Counted from the stretch's first letter, positions 1 to 5,557 are shown. The stretch is 5,778 nt of DNA from JAMCRD01 sp964633405 (GCA_964633405.1 CAZWFV010000023.1:1-5778); one strand, 5' to 3'. Notes: generated by a model not told the origin, from the sequence alone. Program-made: numbers and translations.

Positions 1-256
1 CTTCCAGATATTGCCTCAAAAGCTTAACTATTTTTGCGGGCGGCGCCTTAGATATGGATTCCAAAACGGCTAGCTTGTGGGTCTCAAACATCGAGGTGCT
101 GGCAAGGAAGTTGGTAAGATCCTCGAATCTGGATTCGCCACTGAAATCAAACCTGTCATCGGAGATAGAACCGTGCTTCTTACGATATGCCTCGATTATT
201 TCATGCTCCTTTAGGGAGCGGCGGTAAGAGTCCGGGCCGGCCAAAAATATGATCAT
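1..256 (-). CDS. holA: DNA polymerase III subunit delta, N-terminal part (runs off left edge)
   Basis: The first 85 residues of a protein cut by the window edge are visible; family members are usually about 320-340 residues. It begins MIIFLAGPDSYRR, the degenerate P-loop-like opening typical of HolA delta subunits, followed by KEHEIIEAYRKKH, then a stretch around residues 46-70 (FEDLTNFLASTSMFETHKLAVLE) that matches the family pattern of a loading-domain helix followed by a hydrophobic strand. Delta is the clamp-loader subunit that opens the beta sliding clamp during chromosome replication. The ATG overlaps the TGA of the upstream kinase gene in a 4-bp ATGA, so translational coupling is likely; no Shine-Dalgarno is visible before it. 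The identification rests on recognising the N-terminus only. The C-terminal domains are outside the window, so completeness cannot be judged. Confidence 0.8.
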   Translation of the reverse strand, partial: MIIFLAGPDSYRRSLKEHEIIEAYRKKHGSISDDRFDFSGESRFEDLTNFLASTSMFETHKLAVLESISKAPPAKIVKLLRQYLE

Positions 257-259
257 ATT
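246..259. repeat. 14-bp perfect palindrome at the kinase/holA junction
   Basis: AATATGATCATATT is its own reverse complement and spans the overlapping stop (TGA) and start (ATG) codons of the kinase and holA. It could be a small operator or simply a by-product of AT-rich stop/start codon overlap. No second copy was noticed elsewhere in the window, so function is not supported beyond the symmetry itself. Confidence 0.3.
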
Positions 260-1590
260 GTTTCTGCCGCTGAGACTTCTGTCGGAGGGATTAATTTTGG
301 ATCGGTCGGGATCGTGAAAGAGAACGTACTACCCCTATCTAGGGTAGATTCGGCGCTGATGGCGCCGCCGTGACGCTCAACGACGTTCTTGCTGATGTAC
401 AAACCCAGACCGGTTCCTTCCGTCTGAAACTTCATTACGTTATCAGCGCGGAAGAACTTGGTGAAAAGTTTGTCCATAGCCTCTTCGGGTATGCCGATAC
501 CGGTATCCTCTATATCAACCTGCATATAGGGCTGACCGGTGACCCGCTTGATTCTGACTGTAACAGAGCCGTTTTTAACGTTATATTTAATGGCGTTGTC
601 TATCAGATTAGAAACGGCCAAGCCGAGTTTTGACGCGTCTATGGAGACTGAGATTGACGGCTCCGGCCCGCGGTCGAAGTAGAGGTTTACCCCATACTGC
701 TTGGCTATGGGATTCGCGTTCTCCAGAATATTGGCTACAAAATCTACCAGATTGACGTTGGCGAAGTTATAGCCGAAGCGGCCCTCTTCTATCTTAGACG
801 TATCCAGTAGGTCGTTCACGATCTTGAGGAGTTTATTCGATAGAATCAGGCCGTTTGACACAAGCTCCTTGTCTGCGGCGGCAACATTCGCGGAAGAACT
901 GAGGGTCTCGAACGTCCAGTGCACCGCCGTCAAAGGAGTCCTTAGTTGATGTGCGGCGACGGTCACAAACTCAGATTTGGAACGGTATATTTCTATCTCG
1001 CGTGTGCGGTTGTGGACTATCTTAACGAAGCCTATCACCGTGCCGCCGGTGTCGGTTATGCGATCGGTAGAGACTCTGAGCTCCATCTCCGGATCGGTGA
1101 AGGATAAATCCACAACTTGCGGGTAGGTTCCCGACTCAGATTTCCTCTGAACGATCGGGGCCAGCGAGGGAAACATAACCTGGGTAAGCAAGCGCAGGTC
1201 GGGATCCTGAGCTTTTTCCGGACCGATTGTGCGCCCAATCAAATCCTTGGCCTTCAGGTCGAAGATCGCCCCGGCGGCCGGGTTAAACACATTTATCTTG
1301 AAGTTGTTATCGTAGGCAATGATGCCGTCGGCTAGATTGAAGATAATACTCTCTATTCTACGGGCCGAGGAGTTGGCTTCCAGGTTAGATTTTATCAGCC
1401 CAAGGTCATTCTGGAAGACTATTAATCCGAGGATAACCAGAACCGCCAGATTGGCCAGTGCCCATAAGAGGGGTATGTATATGAAATCGGTGACCAATAT
1501 TAAGATTGCTATGACCACATACGCCCAAAGCGATCGCATCTCCGGAAGTAATAAGTAGAATCGTTTGTCCTCTAACGATCTGGGCTTCAT
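253..1590 (-). CDS. Membrane-bound PAS-domain sensor histidine kinase (orphan)
   Basis: This is a 445-residue two-component sensor kinase that should autophosphorylate on histidine and pass phosphate to a response regulator. Two hydrophobic segments (about residues 21-35 and 38-60) form a membrane hairpin with almost no external loop. A PAS domain follows (about 78-195, opening NLADGIIAYDNNFKINVFNP). The HisKA dimerisation domain has phospho-acceptor H214 in SEFVTVAAHQLRTPL. The HATPase domain has an N-box (SNLIDNAIKYN, 327-337), a G1 box (DTGIGIP, 362-368), an F-box-like LFTKFFRAD and a G2 box (GTGLGL, 392-397). All residues needed for ATP binding and phosphorylation are present. The H-box style is common in Patescibacteria. 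With no large extracytoplasmic domain, the signal is probably sensed by the cytoplasmic PAS or within the membrane. No response regulator is adjacent. The start is supported by a promoter whose -10 ends 7 nt upstream of the ATG. The 3' end overlaps holA by 4 bp. Confidence 0.93.
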   Translation of the reverse strand: MKPRSLEDKRFYLLLPEMRSLWAYVVIAILILVTDFIYIPLLWALANLAVLVILGLIVFQNDLGLIKSNLEANSSARRIESIIFNLADGIIAYDNNFKINVFNPAAGAIFDLKAKDLIGRTIGPEKAQDPDLRLLTQVMFPSLAPIVQRKSESGTYPQVVDLSFTDPEMELRVSTDRITDTGGTVIGFVKIVHNRTREIEIYRSKSEFVTVAAHQLRTPLTAVHWTFETLSSSANVAAADKELVSNGLILSNKLLKIVNDLLDTSKIEEGRFGYNFANVNLVDFVANILENANPIAKQYGVNLYFDRGPEPSISVSIDASKLGLAVSNLIDNAIKYNVKNGSVTVRIKRVTGQPYMQVDIEDTGIGIPEEAMDKLFTKFFRADNVMKFQTEGTGLGLYISKNVVERHGGAISAESTLDRGSTFSFTIPTDPKLIPPTEVSAAETI

Positions 1591-1597
1591 AACTGGA

Positions 1598-1626
1598 ATT
1601 ATAAGTCAGTTTGGCTTATATGGCAT
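1598..1626 (-). promoter_or_regulatory. Promoter for the histidine kinase gene
   Basis: On the minus strand, -35 ATGCCA (1621-1626, 4/6 matches to TTGACA), a 17-bp spacer and a perfect -10 TATAAT (1598-1603) lie in the 42-bp gap between the exonuclease and kinase genes. The kinase ATG (1588-1590) begins exactly 7 nt after the -10, so transcription would start at or next to the A of the start codon. This would give a leaderless mRNA independent of the upstream cluster. Seen directly in sequence; activity is inferred. Confidence 0.65.
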
Positions 1627-1632
1627 TAACCT

Positions 1633-2532
1633 CTAGTCGGATGAGTACTTTTGGAATCGTTCCAGAAGGGTTTTAAATCCGAACTTATTAAAATACTCAG
1701 CCACTTTATCATATGGGGGCAGGCTGAACTTCAACTGGCTGGCGGACACATCTAGGGGAACGTCGCCTCCCAGGGTCGCCAACTTCCTAGACAAGAAGGC
1801 TTGCTGCCGATAAAATTTAAGTTTTTCCTGTAATTTAGAGTTGGTCAGGCCTACGCCGTCGACCTCTTGATAGAGCTTGTCCAGAGACTTGTGTTCTCCG
1901 ATCAGGTTCACAGCCGTTTTCGGACCTATGCCCGGAACGCCTGGGATATTGTCCGAGGTGTCACCGACCAGTCCTTTATAATCTGCCATCTGTTTCGGCG
2001 ATATGCCGAACTTACCCATAACGGCCACGTCGTCGTAAATCATGATATCCGATATGCCCCGCTGCGGCATTATCACCTGTACCCTCTTGTCGTCGACAGC
2101 CTGTAGCAGATCTCTGTCTCCGGACAATATGAATATCTTCAGACCTTCCTTGCTGAACTTGTTGGCCAGAGTAAACACCACATCATCGGCCTCCCAGCCC
2201 GGGGAGTCGAACGTCTTTATGCCCATGACCCTGAATAACTCCTTGCACTCGATCAGTTGGGAAATCAATTCGGGTACGGTCGGAGCGCGTGTTATCTTAT
2301 ATTCTTTGTACTCACCCTCGCGAAAGGTGGGTTCGGGGCGATCGAAGGCCGCGGCTATATAACCGACCGTACCTTCTCCGGTCGGTCCCTCTTTAAAGAT
2401 CTTTATGAGGATGCTGGCTACTCCGTATATTGCCCCCGATGGGGTGCCGTCCGGCGCAGTCAAAGGGGGCAGGGCGTGGAAGGCACGATGTATTAAGGAG
2501 TTAGCGTCTATTAAAAGTAAGGTGTCGTTCAT
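1633..2532 (-). CDS. Stand-alone 5'-3' exonuclease (PolA N-terminal domain family)
   Basis: This 299-residue flap-nuclease-like protein corresponds to the 5' nuclease domain of DNA polymerase I, which removes RNA primers and 5' flaps during Okazaki fragment processing and repair. Metal-binding acidic residues are all visible: D9 (LLLIDAN), D64 (AAFDRPEPTF), E114/D116/D117 (GWEADD), D139/D141 (SGDRDLLQ), and D191/D194 (GDTSDN). The arch-region signature FREGEYKEYKITRAP precedes them, and the helix-3-turn-helix DNA-binding motif GVPGIGPKTAVNL (198-210) follows. The reading frame ends with TAG after the nuclease domain; no 3'-5' exonuclease or polymerase domain follows, since the next gene is a kinase. 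Stand-alone versions occur in Patescibacteria and as YpcP-type proteins in Firmicutes. The start (MNDTLLLIDANSLIHRAFHALP) matches the family N-terminus, although it sits inside the end of tsaE (32-bp overlap) and has no evident Shine-Dalgarno, suggesting coupling to tsaE. Confidence 0.93.
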   Translation of the reverse strand: MNDTLLLIDANSLIHRAFHALPPLTAPDGTPSGAIYGVASILIKIFKEGPTGEGTVGYIAAAFDRPEPTFREGEYKEYKITRAPTVPELISQLIECKELFRVMGIKTFDSPGWEADDVVFTLANKFSKEGLKIFILSGDRDLLQAVDDKRVQVIMPQRGISDIMIYDDVAVMGKFGISPKQMADYKGLVGDTSDNIPGVPGIGPKTAVNLIGEHKSLDKLYQEVDGVGLTNSKLQEKLKFYRQQAFLSRKLATLGGDVPLDVSASQLKFSLPPYDKVAEYFNKFGFKTLLERFQKYSSD

Positions 2533-2953
2533 TGCTGTGTCTGCCGTGTTTAATATTTATCAGGAGCGAGCCCTTAGGCAACAGTCTTTTGACCCGTTCG
2601 GCCCACTCTATAATAACTATATTGTGCGGATTGCCCATAGCGTCCTTCAGCCCCAATCGTCTTAAATCGTTGGCTCCTATTCTATAGGCGTCGACATGGT
2701 AGATCCTCTTATACGCCCCTCTGACGGAGAAGTTGCGCATCAGAATGAAGGTCGGGCTTATGACCTTCCGCCTCACCCCAAACCCGCGCACGAAAGCCTT
2801 AACGAAAGTCGTTTTGCCCGTACCGAGGTCGCCGGATAACCCGATAACCACGGCTTTTTTTGAGGGCTTGGTCCGCAGCAGCTCGCCAGCCAATACTTTG
2901 GCTACGGCGGCCGTCTGTCGGGGGCTTCCAACGCTGATTTCAGTAGCCCTCAT
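2501..2953 (-). CDS. tsaE: tRNA t6A37 threonylcarbamoyladenosine biosynthesis ATPase TsaE
   Basis: This is a 150-residue cytoplasmic P-loop ATPase of the YjeE/TsaE family, a normal length for the family. It works with TsaB and TsaD in forming t6A at position 37 of ANN-decoding tRNAs. Walker A is GDLGTGKTTF (41-50). Family motifs SPTF (66-69), HVDAYR (86-91) and IIEWAER (114-120) follow in the expected order. The start at 2953 is chosen because MRATEISVGSPRQTAAVAKVL gives the expected short N-terminal strand/helix. A longer frame reaching back to 3085 would only translate the antiparallel-frame tail of ruvB. It lies 13 bp after the ruvB stop and overlaps the exonuclease start by 32 bp, so all are probably on one transcript. 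A weak GGGA directly precedes the ATG and an AGGA lies further up; neither is well spaced. Confidence 0.93.
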   Translation of the reverse strand: MRATEISVGSPRQTAAVAKVLAGELLRTKPSKKAVVIGLSGDLGTGKTTFVKAFVRGFGVRRKVISPTFILMRNFSVRGAYKRIYHVDAYRIGANDLRRLGLKDAMGNPHNIVIIEWAERVKRLLPKGSLLINIKHGRHSNERHLTFNRR

Positions 2954-2966
2954 TCCCAACTCAATC

Positions 2967-3980
2967 CTAGAGCAGCTCGCCCTGGGGTTTGCGGCCCATA
3001 TGCTCGTAGGCTGACGACTCAGCGACCCTACCGGCTGGAGTCCTGCGGATGAAACCGAGCTTGAGCAGGTATGGCTCATAGACATCCTCTATCGCCCCGC
3101 GATCCTCATTGAGCGCGGCGGCGATGGTTGCCACGCCGACCGGACCGCCCTTGAATTTGTCTATGATAATTGAGAGTAGTTGCCTGTCGTGGTTTTCCAG
3201 CCCGAATTTGTCTATATCCAGCATCTCCAGGGTTTGTCTAGCAGCCTCGTCGTCTATGACGGCTTTCTTCTTGACCTGGATGTAATCTCTGGCGCGTTTC
3301 AGAAGACGGTTAGCGACGCGTGGGGTAAAGCGCGCAGCTTTGGCCAGTATCTCTATGGCCCCAGGGGTCATGGTCACCCCCAGGATTTTGGCCGAACGTC
3401 CCAAAATCAATTCGATATCCTTGTCGTCATAGTAATCCAAGCGGAATATCGCGCCGAACCTGGAGCGGAGGGGTTCTGAAAGCAGATTTACGCGGGTGGT
3501 CGCGGCGATCAGGGTAAATGGAGGCAGGTCTATGGAGACCGTCCGCGCTCCCGCACCCTTGCCGATGACGATGTGCAGTTTGCGCGACTCCATCGCCGGA
3601 TAGAGAACCTCTTCAATCATCCGATTAAGTCGATGAGCTTCGTCGATGAAAAGTATGTTGTTGGGTTCGAGGTTGGAGAGTACTGCAGCGAGGTCGCCGG
3701 TCTTTTCTATAGCCGGACCGGATGTGGTCTTCAGGGGAGCGGCCATTTCGCGCGCGACCAATCTGGCCAGAGTTGTCTTGCCCAATCCCGCCTGCCCGTA
3801 AAACAACAAATGGTCGACGGGCTCGCCGCGTTTACGTGCAGCCTCGATGATAACCCAAAGGTTCTTTTTGAGGTGATCCTGACCGATATACTCGGACCAA
3901 GTGGTCGGCCTAAGCAAGGTGTCTATGCTCTGATCCTCTTCAGGGCTGTCAACGGGTTTTTGCTTTGGTTTCTGCGGCAT
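2967..3980 (-). CDS. ruvB: Holliday junction branch migration DNA helicase RuvB
   Basis: This 337-residue AAA+ motor is near full family length (about 335-350). It forms hexamers that, with RuvA, drive branch migration of Holliday junctions in recombination and repair. The core starts at LLRPTTWSEYIGQDHLKKNL (22-41), equivalent to the usual RP..L.EFIGQ. Walker A is YGQAGLGKTTLA (61-72) and Walker B is ILFIDEAHRL (109-118). Sensor/arginine-finger region TLIAATTRVNLLSEPLRSRFG (156-176) includes R174. The C-terminal winged helix carries GGPVGVATIAAAL (278-290), followed by GFIRRTPAGRVA (309-320). The Walker A carries QA where most RuvB have PP. About 20 charged, low-complexity residues precede the core, so the ATG at 3980 gives a typical N-terminal tail. 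It is the first gene of the minus-strand cluster and has its own promoter just upstream. ruvA and ruvC are not in the window. Confidence 0.97.
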   Translation of the reverse strand: MPQKPKQKPVDSPEEDQSIDTLLRPTTWSEYIGQDHLKKNLWVIIEAARKRGEPVDHLLFYGQAGLGKTTLARLVAREMAAPLKTTSGPAIEKTGDLAAVLSNLEPNNILFIDEAHRLNRMIEEVLYPAMESRKLHIVIGKGAGARTVSIDLPPFTLIAATTRVNLLSEPLRSRFGAIFRLDYYDDKDIELILGRSAKILGVTMTPGAIEILAKAARFTPRVANRLLKRARDYIQVKKKAVIDDEAARQTLEMLDIDKFGLENHDRQLLSIIIDKFKGGPVGVATIAAALNEDRGAIEDVYEPYLLKLGFIRRTPAGRVAESSAYEHMGRKPQGELL

Positions 3981-3981
3981 A

Positions 3982-4010
3982 TTGACAAACTACTTCTATT
4001 ATGGTATAAG
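3982..4010 (+). promoter_or_regulatory. Near-consensus promoter for the structured RNA
   Basis: A perfect -35 TTGACA (3982-3987), a 17-bp spacer and -10 TATAAG (4005-4010, 5/6) with an extended TG motif at 4002-4003 form the best sigma-70-type promoter in the window. Start is expected near G4017, 14 nt before the first base of the long RNA helix. No plausible coding region follows on this strand, which ties it to the non-coding RNA. It overlaps the ruvB promoter on the other strand. Confidence 0.82.
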
Positions 4011-4025
4011 AATAGTGTTTAACAA
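3998..4025 (-). promoter_or_regulatory. Promoter for ruvB and the downstream cluster
   Basis: On the minus strand, -35 TTGTTA (4020-4025, 4/6), a 16-bp spacer and -10 CATAAT (3998-4003, 5/6) precede ruvB. Expected initiation near 3990 leaves a short leader of about 10 nt before the ATG at 3980, without a clear Shine-Dalgarno. The element lies within the divergent promoter of the structured RNA; the two -10 boxes are separated by a single base pair. Confidence 0.6.
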
Positions 4026-4184
4026 TCAATAAAGAAGGCGTAGGCCTGCGGGCAGCGATTTTATCAAGGCCAAGGACGGTTTGGCTAAGGCTGAACCCAT
4101 CCCCAAGATAAATTCTAAATTCTTTCCGTTAATTCGGGAAGAACGCTTCCCCAAGCAAGTGCCCGCAGACCTACGTCTTTTTTT
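4017..4184 (+). ncRNA. Structured non-coding RNA, about 168 nt, candidate 6S-like RNA
   Basis: The 223-bp gap between ruvB and pilB encodes no protein but carries a transcript unit: a near-consensus promoter, a foldable body and a T-run (4178-4184). Bases 4031-4054 pair with 4160-4183, giving 23 pairs in 24 positions (one C·A mismatch at 4045/4169, two G·U). Inside, 4060-4065 pair with 4107-4112, enclosing either a 4068-4073/4081-4086 hairpin or an alternative GGA-GGUU/AACC-UCC helix (4074-4081 with 4094-4102). A 9-bp hairpin 4120-4128/4135-4143 has a UUAAUU loop, and a small hairpin 4145-4148/4153-4156 follows. One long closing helix, a large internal bubble with a 3'-side hairpin, the size and the strong promoter resemble 6S RNA (SsrS), which binds RNA polymerase holoenzyme. 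I see no RNase P, SRP or tmRNA signature. The existence of a structured RNA is well supported; the 6S identity is a hypothesis only. Confidence 0.72.
4160..4184 (+). terminator. Terminator of the structured RNA (3' strand of closing helix plus T-run)
   Basis: The 3' strand of the closing helix (core GCCCGCAGACCTACG, 4161-4175) leads directly into seven T residues at 4178-4184. GC-rich helix followed by a U-run is the layout of an intrinsic terminator, although the partner strand lies more than 100 nt upstream, so termination would need long-range folding or the closer 4120-4156 hairpins. Its T-run points to the plus strand; the opposite strand has only a weak pyrimidine tail after the same helix. 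Confidence 0.6.
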
Positions 4185-4203
4185 GTTGTTCGCGTAGATT
4201 CGG

Positions 4204-5511
4204 TCAGTAGGTCCACTCGATGGGTCCCGTTATACGTTCTACCTCATCCAGGGTTGTAACGCCAGCGAGCGCTTTAAGTATGCCATCGGCCTGTAGTCCG
4301 ACCATCCCTCTCTTTTTTGCGAACTTGCGTATGGCCTCCTCGGTCGATTCGCTGGCGATCACCCTCTCCAGTTCATCGTCGGCCTGGAGCAACTCAAAAA
4401 CGCCCACCCTGCCAGCATAGCCGTTGTTGCATTTGTCGCAGCCCTTGGGGCTGTATATTTTTATTTTAATATCGCCTTTAGGGACTCTGGCTGGCAAGCT
4501 GGATATAAATTTTTCGATATTCGACTTAAGCGGCCCTTCAATACTAATCTCTGTTTTGCACGAATCGCACAATCTGCGAACCAGTCTCTGGGCCACCACC
4601 AAATTCAGAGCTGGTCCGATAGTGGAAAGCTTGACTCCCATATCGATCAACCTGGGGATCGCTCCCACGGCGTCGTTGGTGTGCAGCGTCGAGAATACAA
4701 CATGCCCAGTCAGCGCGGCGTGAATTGCGGTTTCGGCCGTTTCCAGGTCGCGGATCTCTCCGACCAATATAATATCTGGATCCTGTCGGAGGATGGAGCG
4801 CAGCCCAGCTGCGAAGGTGTAGTCTCTTTCCGAATCGACCTGTGTCTGTTCTATACCCGCCAAGTGGTACTCGATCGGGTCTTCGATGGTTATGGATTTC
4901 AATTCGGAGTTATGTACCTCCTTAAGGAAGGCGTACAGGGTCGTCGTCTTCCCGCTGCCGGTGGGACCGGTGACCAAAACCATGCCGTTGGGTTTCTTAA
5001 GCTCCTGGTCGGCAATCGCCTTATCGTCCGCCCTCAAACCCAGATCCGACAACTTCAGAGCCACGGCACTGGGGTCCAACAAACGAAGCACAGCGGTCTC
5101 GCCGTACTCCGAGGGTATAGTGGAAACTCTGACCTCGATGTCGCCGCTTCCGTCGCGCCGTATAGTAAAACGGCCGTCTTGTGGCGTGCTGATTACATTA
5201 AGCTTCAGCCCGGATACGAGCTTGATGCGATTGAGCAAGGAATCGTATACCTTACGATCGAATCGGGTCACATCATAGAGCACGCCGTCCAATCTGAAGC
5301 GGAGCAGGACTTGGTCCCTCTCTGTTTCCAGGTGAATGTCAGATGCCTTCAGCGCGGCGGCTGAAGAAAAAATAACGTTGGCTATCTCTGTCGTAGAGGC
5401 TGTATTTTTGATCGCTTCCTCTAGGCGTTTGGCGGCTTCGGCAAGGGGGATTTTATCCCACTGTTCGATCTTAAATTCATCGCGGCGGCCCGCTTCCACG
5501 GAGGCTGTCAT
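4204..5511 (-). CDS. pilB: Type IV pilus assembly ATPase PilB (GspE/PulE family), compact form
   Basis: This 435-residue cytoplasmic secretion-type hexameric ATPase should power pilus (pseudopilus) extension. An N2-type domain comes first (TTEIANVIFSSAAALKASDIHLE, about 40-62, through RFRLDGVLYDV and QDGRFTI). Walker A is GPTGSGKTTT (182-191), the Asp box ITIEDPIEY (207-215), and Walker B is LRQDPDIILVGEIRD (241-255, with E252). The His box GHVVFSTLHTND (269-280) follows. A tetracysteine zinc motif (C315, C318, C358, C361) and the usual C-terminal LQADGILKALAGVTTLDEV complete it. The ATG at 5511 is chosen because the frame's extension up to 5754 is antisense to yebC, and because a -10 box ends 7 nt before this ATG. 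With this start the protein lacks the roughly 100-150 residue N1/MshEN domain of typical PilB (about 560 residues). GspE or a related archaeal-type label is possible; the PilB/GspE family itself is certain. No other pilus gene is in view. Confidence 0.93.
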   Translation of the reverse strand: MTASVEAGRRDEFKIEQWDKIPLAEAAKRLEEAIKNTASTTEIANVIFSSAAALKASDIHLETERDQVLLRFRLDGVLYDVTRFDRKVYDSLLNRIKLVSGLKLNVISTPQDGRFTIRRDGSGDIEVRVSTIPSEYGETAVLRLLDPSAVALKLSDLGLRADDKAIADQELKKPNGMVLVTGPTGSGKTTTLYAFLKEVHNSELKSITIEDPIEYHLAGIEQTQVDSERDYTFAAGLRSILRQDPDIILVGEIRDLETAETAIHAALTGHVVFSTLHTNDAVGAIPRLIDMGVKLSTIGPALNLVVAQRLVRRLCDSCKTEISIEGPLKSNIEKFISSLPARVPKGDIKIKIYSPKGCDKCNNGYAGRVGVFELLQADDELERVIASESTEEAIRKFAKKRGMVGLQADGILKALAGVTTLDEVERITGPIEWTY

Positions 5512-5517
5512 CTCGTC

Positions 5518-5523
5518 TATAAT
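5518..5523 (+). promoter_or_regulatory. Probable -10 element for yebC
   Basis: A perfect TATAAT on the plus strand lies 34 bp before the yebC ATG and overlaps the pilB -10 on the opposite strand, shifted by one base. No convincing -35 is seen at 17-18 bp (TTCCAC at 5494-5499 is the nearest). A weaker TATACC at 5534-5539 is an alternative. Assignment is tentative. Confidence 0.4.
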
Positions 5524-5548
5524 AGGGCGGAAGTATACCAAAAAGCAA
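5519..5548 (-). promoter_or_regulatory. Promoter for pilB
   Basis: On the minus strand, -35 TTGCTT (5543-5548, 3/6), an 18-bp spacer and -10 TATTAT (5519-5524, 5/6) lie in the 46-bp gap to yebC. The pilB ATG begins 7 nt after the -10, the same geometry as the kinase promoter, so the mRNA would be leaderless or nearly so. A second -10-like TATACT (5532-5537) is possible but lacks a usable -35. Confidence 0.5.
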
Positions 5549-5557
5549 AATAAAACG

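Noticed and set aside
253..255. UGA recoded as glycine (code 25 of Gracilibacteria/SR1)
   Set aside because: TGA ends the kinase and PilB at family-typical positions and overlaps the holA start; read-through would give an unrelated tail.
2954..3085. 44-residue N-terminal extension of the tsaE frame
   Set aside because: It lies wholly inside the 3' end of ruvB in another frame, is Ser-rich without family similarity, and the ATG at 2953 gives the normal TsaE length.
3573..4022. 149-codon open frame on the plus strand across ruvB and its promoter
   Set aside because: Most of it is antisense to the RuvB ATPase core and it ends in the promoter region; no family resemblance.
4031..4183. The RNA locus read on the minus strand
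   Set aside because: The helix is symmetric, but the T-run (4178-4184) and the near-consensus promoter both point to the plus strand; the minus-strand tail is only weakly T-rich.
4017..4184. RNase P RNA, SRP RNA or tmRNA
   Set aside because: It is too short for RNase P or tmRNA, and I find no SRP-type apical loop motif, RNase P core motif or tRNA-like ends.
4681..5364. 227-codon open frame on the plus strand inside pilB
   Set aside because: It is antisense to conserved PilB motifs, shows no recognisable domain, and is a shadow of the real gene; the same applies to the shorter open frames opposite the kinase, exonuclease and ruvB.
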